A stretch of 64,000 bases of DNA from Macrotrachela quadricornifera (GCA_022393335.1 JAJEKB010000591.1:391749-455748), one strand, 5' to 3'; positions 34,995 through 48,854 are shown, counted from the first letter of the stretch. Notes: generated by a model from the letters alone, not told the origin. Program-made: numbers and translations.

Positions 34995-37900
34995 ATGCCT
35001 GTTCCAAGATCAAGAAAACACGATACTAAATTATATGATTTACTTGAAGTTTCACCTGATGCAACAACTGCACAAATTGCTAAAGTAACAAACAAAAAAA
35101 TTCTTTATTTTTTATTCATAAATATTTCTTTTAGGCTTATAAAGTTGCTGCTATGAAATATCATCCAGGTAATTCTTTTTACGATAAATTTCTGAAAGAA
35201 ATTATTTTTAAAATTAAATATAGATCGAAATCCTGATGCACCACCAGAAAAATTTAAAGAAATTTCAGCTGCTTATGATGTTTTAAAAGATGAACATAAA
35301 AAAAGTATTTATGATCAATACGGACTTGAAGGTCTTAAAGAAGGAATTGGTGCAGAAGGTAATACAAAACTAACCATATTTGAATTTCAAAAAAAAAAAT
35401 TTGATTTTTTTTTCTTCAATAGGTGCAACTAGTATATTTGATTTGTTAATGGGTGGACTAGGTAGACGTCAACATCATGGTCAACCAAAAGGTGAATCAA
35501 AAGTGATACCATTAAAGTATATAAAAATAGAAAATATTTATTATTTTATTAATGAAATAATTTTATATTATAGAGTTACTTTAGAAAGTTTATATAATGG
35601 TGAAACAAAAACTGTATCATTTACACGTCAAATTTTATGCGAACGATGTCATGGGTATGAAAATTAAAAAAAAATATAATATATTTTATTTAAACGATTA
35701 TTTTATATTTAGATCAGGTTGTAAAGAAGGAAAGAAACGAGTGCATTGCCGTGCTTGTCATGGTCAAGGTAAGTGAATTTATCATTTCTTTTGATTTCTT
35801 TTTGGTATGAGAGAAAACCTTCGTTTTAAAATAGGTGTTCGTATGGGAATGACACGTATGGGTCCAATAACATTTCAACAACCAGTTCAATGTCGAGAAT
35901 GTGATGGTGAAGGTAAATTTTTCAATATAAGAAAATTCTTTTAAGAATTTGATTGTTCTTTTTTTTTCTATTTTTTTATTTATAGGGGAAGTAATTGCCC
36001 ATAAAGATAAATGTAATACATGTCATGGAAATAAAATAATTGAAGAAAGAAAAACTCTTGATGTTGTTATTTTGCCAGGATATTCAAATGGAAAAAAAAT
36101 TAAATTTCGTGGAGAAAATGATCAATTAGTAAGATTTAATAAGCAAGATTTCCTTTTAGATCAGAAAGACATTCATTAAGTAGGTGTGCCACCGTCTAAT
36201 TAAATATCGTATATGAATGTATAGATAGTGTCAGTCGTAGAACGAACGACTTCCGCTTATAATTAACAACAATCGAGATACATGCGACAACGTTTATTCT
36301 TATTATATAGAAATATGTCTATCCAAGTACGGTCATTTGATTAGACGAATAGAAAGTCTATTCTCGATTGTGAACAACATTTTGGATATGACCACCGAAC
36401 ACAAATTTAATTAACTGAATGCTTATAGTTACATGCTAAGACAAAAAATTCTTTATAGAATGGAAGGATCCACATTGTCGAAATGTTATGTTGCTGAGTA
36501 TCAGTATCGATCGGTTCATAATAACACGTTCTCTTTGATATCATTCAGTGAAATCATTTCTCTTACTATAATCTTATTCATATCTCATTTGTGTTAGTTT
36601 CAATTTTTTTAATAATTTTTACAGGCGGCCTTGAACAGCAGTATCAACTTTTATAAACTCGTAGCAATTATGAGAGGAACCTTATGATCATGACATGGAA
36701 CACATTTGTTCCGTAATTGACACTAACTATACGCCCATATACCATATTTCAGTAGACGATGAAACACCTGCTTAATGAATGTTGACAATAATTATTATCT
36801 GTCATCCTGTAAGAAGTAAATAAATAATGTACACATGTTTATATTAATGTCAGTATTCAAACTGAGATTATATCTAATCTAAGATTGACCTAGGCGAATA
36901 TTGAACTGAATATTTGTTCAATCCATTCTAAAACCAAACTAATCAGCTGTCGGACAGAACGTTAAATATGACGAATCTCGAATTGTTATAAACCTATATC
37001 GGATTGAACATAAGTTACTCTATATTCGATGCCAAAATCTTATTTCTCTCAATCAATTGACATTCGAGTATAGTGAAACAATAGAATAGAGTAAACAGAA
37101 ATAGTAGACAAAAATCAATTTTAGGTGGATGTTGTTAATGTCCTTGATTCGCGCAGCATGAATCGTTTTTATGAAACAACACGATGAAGGTAGAATATGA
37201 AATCTTGATCTTATATTATTGACTTTTACAATGATCTTAGCTTAACCCATTCGCTACGATGGGATCAACCGGTAGATTATACTTAGAAAATTTGAATATG
37301 TCTACTTTACTTTGTTGATATGAGATAATTTTTTTGTCAATTATAGGAAAGGTTTCAACGTTTTTATTTATTAGAGATAAATCGATAGATGCTGCGCTAA
37401 GATATGTTAAGCAATGTCAAGAAGCAAATGTGATCTTGTACAATTTTCAGAAAAATATACATCACACATACTTTCTACCAGTTAGTATGAATAAATAAAG
37501 CTCCAAAAGCCTCGCTAGTTTCAATAAAGTCGGCCAATTTTTGTTTCAGAATACTCAGAGACATAGAAATTTTCATAGGTTCTATATAAAACTAAACCTC
37601 TTATCAGTTGAATTTGTCAGATACACACATTATTAGGTTCATACCGCGTAGTTCGTCGTTTTGTTTTTGTTAAAACTACTTAGTAGATCTTAACGCAGCA
37701 TTGATTGATTTTTCTCTTATAAATAAAAACATTGAAACCTTTCCTATCCACCGATGGATCCTTTTACTCTATATCAGAATGAATTTATGAAGTTCACCAT
37801 TTAGTCCGATATTGGTCTAAGTAAATTTGAGATTAGCCACTTATCTTTTAATCTGACAATGGATGTATGTTCTATGTTTTATTTGAGAACGACCTGAACA

Positions 37901-38997
37901 AATATCCGTCCAATGTCAGATTCGATATTCGCCTAGGCCAATCTAATATCGGACATAATATCAGTTTAAACACTGATGTATATGTATATATATATATACA
38001 AAGATGTCACATAACATTTATCCTGAAGTTTATATAAGAATTCTTTTTTTCTATTAAAAGAATCTTGTGTGAACCTTAAGTATTCTCGTAACTTTCTTCG
38101 TTTTGAACTATAGACACACGTCTTCTTTTCTTCCTAGCAAAAAAAAACAAACTTTTGACTAATCGATTCAGAAAACATTTCCAAAAAAAGTCGATTAATC
38201 TTCGTTTAGTATAAAATTTCGAATTAATAAGTTTTTTCTTTTTAACATGGATTGCCGATCCAACATAATTATATCTCTATACATATATATTAATTTTAGC
38301 CCGGTATTGAAGCTGGTGATGTTTATGTTTTAATTGAAGAAGAAAAACATCCAATATTTGAACGTATTAATGAAAATGATCTTTTAATTAAAATGAAAAT
38401 AAATTTAAATGAATCATTAACGGGTTTCAAACGAATTATTCAACATCTTGATGGAAGACAAGTACTTATTGAACATCCACCAAATCAACCAATTATTCCA
38501 AGTTTGTTATTTTTATTAATTAACAAAAATAAAAACTAATGATTTCGTTTTTTTTAAGATTCAATGAAAAAAATTTCAAATCAAGGTATGGTTAGTATGG
38601 AAACTCATCATACAGGTGATTTAATTATTCAATTTGATGTGGAATTTCCACCAATGAATTTCTTTAATGATCCAAATGTTCTTCAAGTATTCAAACAAAT
38701 AATTAACAAAATTTTTCTATTTAAATATGTATATATTTCTTTTTTCAGACCTTAGAAAGATTATTACCATCAAAATCAGTATTAAATGTTCCATCAAATA
38801 CAAATCTCGATGAAGCATCATCAATGATTGATTATAAAAAAGAGTCTCATACAAATAAACATCGTTCAAATAGAATGAATGGTGAACATAATGAAGAAGA
38901 AGAAGAAGATGATGATGATGATCAATATATGGATGATGATGATGATGACGATGATGATGATCATCAACCACAAGTTCATTCTTGTCAAACACATTAA
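34995..38997 (+). CDS. DNAJA-type (type I) Hsp40 co-chaperone, copy 1
   Basis: Type I J-proteins deliver clients to Hsp70 and stimulate its ATPase. Eleven exons give an intact 429-aa frame. The order is: J domain with [13 protein letters not shown] and an HPD motif whose Asp codon is split by an intron (35168/35224); a short Gly-containing linker; four CxxCxG zinc-binding pairs ([28 protein letters not shown]); two client-binding domains ([29 protein letters not shown]); then a run of acidic residues (E/D-rich, about 38897-38970). It ends CQTH, a CaaX-like box (human DNAJA1 ends CQTS), so prenylation is possible though His at the last place is unusual. Intron 8 is 2,171 nt (36129-38299) and carries nested inverted repeats. 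A second DNAJA gene follows 122 nt downstream. Confidence 0.93.
36848..37978. repeat. Nested inverted-repeat element in DNAJA copy 1 intron
   Basis: The outer arms, about 36848-36940 and 37880-37978, are imperfect reverse complements that share CCTAGGCGAATAT and GATATTTGTTCA-like blocks. The inner arms, about 37342-37410 and 37686-37748, are closer: TAGGAAAGGTTTCAA and GCTGCG(C/T)TAAGAT match, with the TTTTTATTTAT block between them. The nesting order makes one fold-back structure of about 1.1 kb. No coding frame is present. The outer tip CAAACTGAGATTA also occurs in the COP1 intron element near 60860. Confidence 0.75.
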
Positions 38998-39119
38998 AAA
39001 TATTGTTTTGTTTCTCTTTTTTCTTTTCTATATTAAATATCTTAAAAGATCGACATATTTGAATTACTGGAAAAAATGAAAACTTTCATATGATTTTCTA
39101 GATTGTCATAGAAAGAATT

Positions 39120-41437
39120 ATGCCAGATACCAAATTATATGAAATACTTGGCGTTTCACGTAATGCAAGTGATCAAGAAATAAAAAAAGTTTGTTGAAAT
39201 AAAAAAAAAGAAAAATTATAACTTTTATTTATATTATTTTAGGCATATCATAAACTTGCTAAAACACACCATCCAGATAAAAATCCTGAATCAGCTGAAA
39301 AGGTTCTTTTTATTTAAAAATAATTTTTTGCAAAAAAAAATTATTATTTTTTAATTAGTTCAAAGAAATTTCATTTGCTTATCAAGTTTTAACAGATGAA
39401 AATAAAAGACGTGTCTATGAGTAAGAGTTTCTTTTTGATTTAGAAAAAAATAAATAATTATTTATTATTCCATTTTTATAGTTCATACGGTCTTGATGGA
39501 CTAAAAGAAGGCGGTGGTAATGGTGGTGGAGGTTAGTTGTTTTATTAAAATTATATCTTTAGGTTTTCTATGGAAAACTGTAGTACAATTTTAAAAAGTT
39601 TTCAAGTGTATTAAACTATCAATTGAGTTTAGTTCGATTTCGTAAATATATATTTCCCCTCTAGTGCATTGTTTAGTGAAGACATCGATTGTATACAAAT
39701 ATATAAAATTTTTCAAATTCCTACGGATTCTAGTGCGGTTTATCACTAAAAAAATCTGAATACATAATTGAAGTTAAATTTTGAATGATTAATACTGAAT
39801 TATTAACTTTTTTCTTCTAATAAAACTTCAAATTTTATTTTTGCACAATAACACATTGTCACGCATTTCCAACATTTGATTTGTATCTCTTTAAAAATAC
39901 GCTGTAAATATAAAAAATTTACTACCAAGAGTAATCAATAGATCGATCTGTCGAGATTCTATCGTAAAAAGAAAATCTATTGATTGAGTTTAATATGATG
40001 ATTATTTTATTTTATGTTTAGGTAGTATGGCAGATATTCTTGGACAATTCTTTGGTGGAGATTCACCTTTTGGTGGTGGTGGTGGTGGTGGCAGTCCATT
40101 TGGAGGTTTCGGCGGTTTCGGAGGTTTATTCGGACATTCCATGGGTGGAGGTGCCCGAAATCGACGACGCAAAGGTGATGATGTCGCTCATCCACTTAAG
40201 TAATTATTTCTTTATCATTTAGTTCTTTTTTTTTAATTAATAATAATTTTTTCTTTAAAAATAGAGTAACACTTGAACAATTATATAAAGGTGATACACA
40301 TAATCTTGAAATCTCTCGTAAAGTTATTTGTCAAACATGTAATGGGTAAGATATATATATATATATATAATTTTTAGTTAAAATAATTTGAATTTTTAAA
40401 GTGTTGGCGGTCGTGATGGTGCCAAACAACAATGTGTGACATGTCGTGGTCATGGTATTCAAATAATAACACGACAAATAGGTCCAAATATGATGCAACG
40501 CATGCAACAAGTATGCAAAGATTGTAATGGAGAAGGTAAATATATAAAGATAATATTTAATTAAATTAATTATTAATATTTAAGGTGAAATAATAAATGA
40601 ACGTGATCGTTGTAAAGCTTGTCATGGAAAAAAAACAATTGAACAAAAGAAAAAACTTGAAGTTGTTATATCACCTGGTTAGATTTAATTTAAAACAAAA
40701 AAAAAATGCGAAATTTTTTTAAATAAAATATTTTTATTTTTTAGGTAGTAAACATGAACAACAATTACGTTTTCCAGGTGAAAGTGATCAAGCACCAAAT
40801 ATGGAAGCTGGAGATGTTATTGTTGTTTTACAACAAGAACCTCATGCAGTATTTCAACGTAGTGGAGATAATCTTGTTATGAAACATAAAATAAATTTAG
40901 TTGAATCATTATGTGGTTTTCAATTTGTTATTACACATTTAGATGGAAGAAAAATTGTATTAAAACATCCACCTAATGATCCAATTGCACCCGGTAGATT
41001 AAATAAAAAAAGAAATTTTTTTTGAAAATATTTGTTTTTGTTTTTTTGCTTGATTTAGAAACATATCGATGTGTAAAAGGACAAGGAATGATTAATATGA
41101 GAACACATGATACAGGAGATTTAATAATTCAATTTGATGTTGAATTTCCTTCAGAAAAAGCTCTTCATGATCCTCATGTTCTTAAGGTTAAAATAAAAAT
41201 AAAAATAAAAAACAAAAAAATATTATTTTTTTTTAGCAACTTGAATCACTTTTACCAAAACGTTCACATATTGACATTCCAAAAGGTGAACATGTTGAAG
41301 AAGTTCATATGATTGATTTCCATACGACAAAATCAGCACATGATAATCGACATGGTCAACGTCGAGAAGCATATGATGCAGCTGATTCTGATGACGAAAA
41401 TGGTCATCCAGGTGTTCAAACATGTAGAGCTCAATAA
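39120..41437 (+). CDS. DNAJA-type (type I) Hsp40 co-chaperone, copy 2
   Basis: This is a second complete DNAJA gene, of similar length to copy 1. The J domain reads MPDTKLYEILGVSRNAS with HPDKNPE. A G/F-rich segment with a run of seven to eight glycines (40070-40095) follows, which copy 1 largely lacks. The zinc pairs are CQTCNGVG, CVTCRGHG, CKDCNGEG and CKACHG. The client-binding part includes GFQFVITHLDGRKIVLKHPP, as in human DNAJA1/2. It ends CRAQ, a CaaX box. Several intron positions are shared with copy 1 (before VTLE, between the zinc pairs, before the EI/EV after GEG), which supports tandem duplication. Copy 2 lacks the intron in HPD. An acceptor-like gattttctag ends at 39101, 18 nt before the ATG. 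A 482-nt intron (39538-40020 approx.) is empty. Confidence 0.94.
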
Positions 41438-41793
41438 AGGAATAAAATCAAAATAAGAACATTTTTCTTTTTTTGTCTCTTTCGATAAATCTACGAGAAC
41501 AAACAAGTTTTTTGTTTTATCTATCTTGTTTCGATCTTTTTGTTTTCATTTTTTTTGTTCCTTCTCCAATTGCGTATTTTGCCTGTCTATTCTCATGGAT
41601 GGACTTTTCTTTTTTTTTTTTGAATAAACAAAATGAGAGATTAGCTTTGTCGTTTTTTTTTCTATTATTATTGTATATATAAAAAAAGAAGAAAAATTTA
41701 CCTAAGTAAAAGAAAAAGATAAGAATTGAGAAAAAGGTGAGTATCATAACTAGATTTTTTTTGTTTGTCTCTAGTTTTTTTTTGCAGATATTC

Positions 41794-44700
41794 ATGATGA
41801 GTGATGATGATGATATCGACTTTACATCGGCTAATCAAAGGTTTTAAATTTTATCTAATAAAACACAAAAATTCTCTTTTTTGTTTTTTTCTTTAAATAA
41901 AATAGTTCGAAAAATTTGGCTTCACTTTTTCATAGTGGTGAACCAGCAACAACAACAGTAGCACCAACTACTGCTTACGTTCCACCTAAACAACCTAAAA
42001 AAGGTATATGAAAAATAAATAATAACAAAAAAAATCACGTGATTATTTTTTATATTAGATTCTCCACCAAAAATAATGATAGCAAGTGTTATTCAAGCAT
42101 TTTCATTGTAAATTAAAATTTTTTGTTTTTAAATCTAAATAAACAAAAAAGCTTTTTTCATTTAGTGGTGCTGATCAAAAATGGACAGCACGTGGTAAAA
42201 TGGGTGTAGCGATAATATCAACTGACAATACAATATTTCAACTTATTTTATATTTAACAAAAACTCAACATGTTACATCAGCTCGTATAAATACTACAAC
42301 GGTTTTTACTGTATACTTTTTATATTTTGATTTATTTTATTTTTTTTAAAAAAAAAGCTTTTTTTTTAGCCACAAGCAAATAATTATTTATCATTTCAAG
42401 ATGATTCAGGTCAAAATTGGTCGATTGTGTTTGATACTAAACAAGCACTAGTTGATTTGGCTTTACAAGTTATTCAAAAAACGAAAGAATTTTATTTAAA
42501 AATTAAAAATATTTTATTTAGATTATTTTGGCTAAAGCTCATTTATTCTCATTTAAATTCGAACATATTATACAAGATATTCGAGATGGTGAAGGATCAG
42601 CTTTAGTTGATAATGATAGTGTAGAAATAACAATTCATACTTATAAATTACTTGAGAATGGAACAATTTCACCAAATGATGTAAAAATTTTTTTTGTTTT
42701 ATTTTATTTTTTATTTTTATTTTTAATTAGACTGGAGAAAATAAACCAGTAAGATTTAAAATTGGTAAACAACAAAATGGCAAAGTAAATTGTTTTTTTT
42801 TATTTCTCTTTTATCAAAATTCGCTTTTTTTTATTTTTCAGGCATTTGATGATTCTCTTCGTGGAATGAAAAAAAATGGTCAACGTGTAACAATGATTGG
42901 AACAACATTTTATAATATAGAAATAATTCGTGTATGTTATATAGAAATTTAATAAAACCTTTATTTTTTTTTTGAATAAATTAGGTTAAAAGAGAAAAAG
43001 AAGCACGTAGTAGTTCAATAACAGCTCCAACTGAAGAACAACCACCTGTTGAACGAAAACCTACAGTTACAGAAGATAATGAAGTAATTTAAATAAGGAA
43101 ATATATTAAAATAAATTTTTTTTCGTTTTCTTTTTTCAAAGGCTAATAATGAAAAAAATAAAATGTTACAACGTATTAATAGAATGGGTGGAGTTTCAAT
43201 GCTTCATAATCCAACTCAAACAAGTGCATTTGTTCCACCAATTCCACCACATTTAACATCATTTAGTGATGATGATTCAATTAATAATGAATTAGTACAA
43301 AATGCTCTACCACCAAGAAGTGTAAAAAGATATTTTCTTTATCTTTTTTTTTTTTTTAATTTTTATTTTGACATTATATAAGACTCCAACACCAGCACAA
43401 CCAGTTCAATTTGTATCACCAAATTATCATCCTCATCATCAACATCCACCTCAACATTTAATTCAACAACCAACTTTATATCCACCACCACCACAATCCC
43501 AACAACCATTATATCATGATTATAATAGTCGACCAGGTAAATTAATTTTATTAAATAAATATTTTAATTTGATTTCTTTTTTTTTAAAAGGTTCATCAAT
43601 GTCTTATCCACAAGTACCAATGTGGCCTCATTCACAATATCCTCATAATGCACCTAATAGTAAATATATATTAAAAATAATAAAATAAAAATAATTTATT
43701 TTGTTTTTAGTTCTACCAACAGATATGTTATATCCACAACAACAACAACATATACCCAATGAATTTCGTCAATTATTTAATCGATTAACTGAAAAAGTTG
43801 ATATATTAAATGAAAAAGTAATTTTATTTTTTTTTTTTGTTTTTAAATTTTAAAATAATTTTATTAATTTAGTTTGATACAAAAAATTCTACATCATATC
43901 CAAATATGGAAACAAGTATTCTTCTTTCAAATATTCAACGAATTGTTAAAGTTATTATTTTCTTTTTTGTTTTTTCTATTTAAAAAAAAAATATTAATTT
44001 TCATAGGAAAATGATAATATGAAAAAAGATTTATTTGATCGAAGTGCAAAAATTGAAGAACTTAATCTTAAAATATCTGAATTACTTGATAGAAATCAAA
44101 GGTAAATAAAAAATTTTGTTTTTTTTGTTTCTGTTTTTTATAAATATAATATAGATTAATTGAACAAACACATCAAACAGCTGAACAACGAAATGTTGTC
44201 GCTAATAATGTAACAGAACAAACTGCACAAAAAATTCTTGATTTAGAAAAACAAAAAGTTGAATTAACAAATAATTTAAGTGTATCAACAAGTAAAATAG
44301 CTGATTTACAATTACAAATAAATCAATATACAAAAGATATTAATGAAAATCAATCACATTTAAGTTCATTATTACATAAATGTGAACAATATAAAAATGA
44401 TTTACAATCATCAGAAACTCAACGTTCAGAACTTCAAATTAAATTTGATTCTTTTCAAGAACAAATTAAAAATGAAAAACATCTTAAAAAACAATTACAA
44501 ACTAATTTAAATGCACTTGAAGAAGAAGTAGCTGAAATTAAAGTTAATTATAATAATTTAGAAAAGGTAAATAATCATTGCAGATTTGATGTGAGAAAAT
44601 CGATGCTCACATGGTTCCCAATCAAAGAGAAAAAAATCCATTCTTTTTTTTCTATCCAGTATTGTCTACTAAATAAAAATTTCAGACCTCGCTTCGCCAG

Positions 44701-47157
44701 AGTAAAGAAAAAAAATCGAAAAAAGTCCTAATTTTTACACTTATGCGCCAATCAAATCTTCGTCCAGGTACACCATGAGCACGAACCCTTTTAGGGGTTT
44801 TCTTAGTCTCACTGAGTCCTACTTATAACCAAAATATGGAGTCAAACGGCGTCCGACACTTGGATAGGATTCCTAGATAATATAATTATGCATTTGCAAT
44901 CTTTTAATCTATAAGAATCGATTTAATAATGATCTAACTTAAAGTTTTTTTCTTATATTAATTTGATTAAAATAGGCAAGTAATGAACGAAAATTAAAAT
45001 ATGAAAATGAACGTAAACGTTGGCAAGAAGATCTTGATGAACAAAAACAAACATATGAACAAGAATTAGATGATTTACGAATAAAACTACGAAAACAACG
45101 AACAACTGATACATTAACAAATAGCCAAGAGGTTATTTTTTTTTTAATGAAATAAAGAAAAATATTTCTGTTATTTTGTTTTTTTTTATTTAAATAGATA
45201 TCTAGAATTGAACAAGATTTACAAAAAGAATGGCAAGAAAAACTTGATCGACAACAAGTACAACATGATCGACTATTAGCAACAAGAACAAAAGAATTTG
45301 ATCAATTAAAAATAGTATTCAGTGAAAATGAAACTAAGGTTAATTATAAAGAATCCCATCGGATAAGTTGATCGATTTAGAATTGATAAACCAAATATAC
45401 TAGGATGTTAGAGCAAGTTGAGATGCATCAAATAATATCTATTAAATCTTTTTCTTGTCACATTTTGAAGGAACTACAGTTAATAGTTAATCCTAATGCA
45501 AAAATACAGCATCAAACGAGAAAAACTGGCTAAGATTTCTCATTGTATGTCAATTTTAATGCATCTTCAATAGATGTATTTTGTGATGATACGATTAAAT
45601 ACACCAAGAATAACCGTTAACAACTATATATGAAAAGTCACAGTAAATCATTGAAAAATTATATTCTATCTTATCAAAGACAGAATGATCGGAAACTGGC
45701 AAGTATGACAGTTCGTAATCCATGAAAAAACTCTATCTTTTCACAAGCATTTCGATTAATACTAAGGATCGTAGTGATCACTAACTAATCATGCTTTCGA
45801 TAAATGACTGTAGTTCTTTTAAAGTATAATAGAAATAAGATTTCTTATATATTATTTAACATGCTTCAAATTGCTCTACATCGTAGTATACTTGATTTTT
45901 CAATTTTTAACAGAATATCTTATTGAATAGAATTTTTTTATTTTGTATTTAGTTACAACAAGCAAATGAAGAATTAAATGAATCAAAAGAAGAAATTGAA
46001 GCTTATAAAGAACGAGTATATAATAAAATCTAAATATTTTCTTTTTGTTTAATTTATTTAATGTTGTTCTTTTATTTTAGTGTGAAACACTTCAAGAACG
46101 TTTTTCAATAATGAAACAAAAATTTGTTGAACTTAATGATGAACAACCACAATTAGTGAATGATCAAGTTAAACGTGTTGTTAATATTATATTTCAACGT
46201 TTAAAAGTTCGTATTCAACCAACAAAACGATATACTGGTGAAAAATTTCTTTCTCGTTCACTTGATATTATTAAAAAAGCAACATTAAAAGTTTTATCAA
46301 ATGATGACGAAGAGGAGGATGAGGGCAATGATGATGATGAACAAGATCAATCATCAACAGATGATGAAAATGAACAAACTCAAACAATTGAATCTATTGA
46401 TAAAAATGATCAACCATTAAATGGAAATTCTGTTGATCAAAAAACATTAAATGAAGAAGTTTCATCAATACCAATAAATCAAAATGAAGAAATTAATTCA
46501 AATGAAAATGAAATCACACAAGGAAATAATCAAAAAAATGGTTGGGATACTGTTGATGATCTTCAACAGGAAACAACATCTCAATCTCAATCATTTGAAC
46601 AAAATCAAATTGTTACATCTACAGAAGATACAGAATCAACAGGTATTTAGATTTTATTATGACAAAAATTTTTAATCTTTTATTTATTAGTTAATGAAAA
46701 TGATGAAACAGTATCATCAACTCCAGTACTTGAGAATAATGAATCAACTATTTCATCTGAAATTGTCAAAGAAGAACATGTTAGTGATGGTAGTGGTGAA
46801 ACAATTGAAGAAAATGATAAAGAATTACCACCAGCTGATTTAGAAACAACAAACGAAAAATCATCAAGTGACAATGGTAAATTAAATTTTTTTTTCTTTT
46901 TTGCTTTTGTTTTATTTATATTTTCAAATAGAAAATGAAGCAGAATTATTTCAATCCGCTCGTCCATCTCTACAACAAATAGATTCTCCTGTAACAACAA
47001 TAACACAACAATCAAGAGCATCTCCAAGAGTATAATAAAGAAATTTTATTTATATAATTTTATTTATTTTAATTTTTGTTTTTTTTAGTATACATTCAGT
47101 GAAAACATTCCATTAATGACAAATCCCAATGACTCGGATGATGAACTTTTTAGATAA
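41794..47157 (+). CDS. FKBP15: FKBP15 / WAFL-like endosomal actin regulator
   Basis: FKBP15 (WAFL) links early endosomes to the actin cytoskeleton in vertebrates. About 20 exons code for roughly a thousand residues. The order is: acidic start MMSDDDDIDF; the motif PPKQPKK; a WH1-like domain (MIASVIQAFSLGADQKW, NNYLSFQDDSGQNWSIVFDT; human NNYSTFYDDQRQNWSIMFES); an FKBP-like domain; a Pro/His/Gln-rich linker (43.2-43.8 kb); NMETSILLSNIQRIVK (human VTMETSIMIMSNIQRII); long coiled coils (44.0-46.1 kb); a conserved block near DQVKRVVNIIFQRLK; an acidic region; and the terminal DSDDELFR (human GDEEDELFKG). The FKBP-like part is eroded: GMKKNGQR is kept, but the YTG...FD and VI.GW.E active-site blocks are absent, so prolyl isomerase activity is unlikely. 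An acceptor-like tttgcag ends at 41787, 6 nt before the ATG. Exon borders in the middle are approximate. Confidence 0.9.
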
Positions 47158-47738
47158 AGAAATATATTTTTAAATATCTATTCATGTGAACGTCCTGTTT
47201 TTCTTTTTTCTTCTTTTTTTTTTTTGTTGATTAAAAATCGATTTGACATTCTGTGAAATGAATATTTTATTTATTTTTTCAATGAATTTTATTTGTTATG
47301 CTTCTTCTTTCTTTTTTTTTCGATAATTTATCTCATCAAAAATATTTGCAATATCTTGTTCTTTTGTTTTACATACATTTCAAATTAAATAAAAAATAAA
47401 ACAATCATAATTAAGTATTGAAAAATATAAATAATTTAATATTTTTTATCTTTGAAAAACACAATGAAAATTTATTATATAATAATTATTAATCATATTG
47501 ATATTCTAAAGACATACCACAATTAACTAGACATACTTTACTCTTTATTCTTAAGTGGAAATACTCATTCAGCTTAGTATCTATATTTAGAAAAAACTAA
47601 TTGACTATATATTGACGTCATAGTTACATATAGATAGAATAAAAAAAAAAAACTTTATATTATTCTAAAAAATAGTAAGATCTATAAATGGAGTGACAAA
47701 TGACATAAAATATTTTATTCATTTTGATATTTTTAATT
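47158..47738. other. Convergent intergenic region FKBP15 / SNARE
   Basis: The two flanking genes end toward each other here. AATAAA occurs in AAATAAAAAATAAAA near 47388-47402 for the plus strand. Nothing else is recognised. Confidence 0.5.
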
Positions 47739-48854
47739 TTATAATAAACGCTTGCTTTTAAAATTAGCTTTTTTTAATTTATATTCATTAACATCAACTT
47801 GATTATGAAGATCATTCTAAAACAGATGAAAAAATAAAATTCTTTTTGTAACATATATGTATATATATATGAGTGAATTGCGACTTTTTGGTACATTTAA
47901 TATTAAAAGAAAAAAATGAATCGAAATAATGCATATTCATTTCTATTGAACAGTACAAAGCCAAATATAGAAGTTTTTGTATTGCAACTATAATTAAAAT
48001 TTAAAGTTCATTGGAAAGTTATAAATCTAGGTCAAAAAACACGCTATAAAACTGTATGACAAAATTCAATGTCATGATGTGTCCGTTTATAGTCATTTAA
48101 AACATTATTTCAGATAGTCAGAATGATTCATCTAAGAAGTAAACAATTTTTAAAATATCATCTGACACAATGACTACAAGAATTTTTTTTTCTAAAACAT
48201 AACTGATAAAAGAAAACGTTTTTTTTTTTCTTTTCTTATATACTATTAACTCAATAAAAAATTCTATCGTATCAAAAACCTTGCAATTCACTCATATGTA
48301 TAAACGTATATAAAACACACGAATGTTTGTAATTGATCTTGAATTTCATTATTAATTAATGTATTAAAATATTGTAATTGTTGTAAATTTTGATCTAAAT
48401 TTTGAAATTGATCATTTGAATAGATTGAATCTTGTTCAATATGAATAATATTTTCATTTGATTTATTTAATGATGAATTTTTTATTTTCGATTTTTTTGA
48501 TTTTGATGAACAACATAAACGAATACAAAAACCTTTTTCTAATTCATCTATTCCATGTTCAATACTTTTAATATGTTTAGTTGATTTATCCATTGTTGTT
48601 TGACATTGTTCTAAAAGAAAATTCTTTAATATATTTTTTATTTTTTTATTTATCTAATATATTTTATTTATTTTAGTCTATTTTTTCTTTTGTTATAATG
48701 AATAATAAAATAAACCTATTTGTTTTGTTTGTAATGTATTAATATGATTAGCTTGAGATGCAAGTATTTTTGATCGTTCAATTGTATTTTCAAATTCTTT
48801 TATTATAGAATTAAAATCATCTTTAGAAAAAGATGTTGGTGAATCATATGTCAT
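47739..48854 (-). CDS. SNAP-25-family Qb/Qc SNARE, divergent and short
   Basis: SNAP-25-type proteins give two of the four SNARE helices needed for vesicle fusion. Three exons (48854-48716, 48610-48321, 47816-47739) make 168 aa; SNAP-25 has 206. The N-terminal helix carries ILASQANHINTLQTKQIEQC and STKHIKSIEHGIDELEKG. It is followed by CIRLCC, which fits the palmitoylated Cys cluster of the linker, and by a lysine-rich linker. The C-terminal helix has LDQNLQQLQYFNTLINNEIQ, then DLHNQVDVNEYKLKKANFK, matching the end of SNAP-25 (TNKTRIDEANQRATKML-like). The long intron (47817-48320) is empty. The start lies 46 nt behind the stop of the upstream GPCR gene on the same strand. SNAP-29 or SNAP-47 are alternatives; the SNARE assignment is fairly firm, the subtype is not. 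Confidence 0.75.

Noticed and set aside
38998..39119. Heat-shock element between the DNAJA genes
   Set aside because: GAA and TTC triplets occur but not in the required alternating 5-nt spacing.
41473..41795. Hydrophobic Phe-rich frames between DNAJA copy 2 and FKBP15
   Set aside because: They result from poly-T/poly-A tracts in UTR and promoter sequence.
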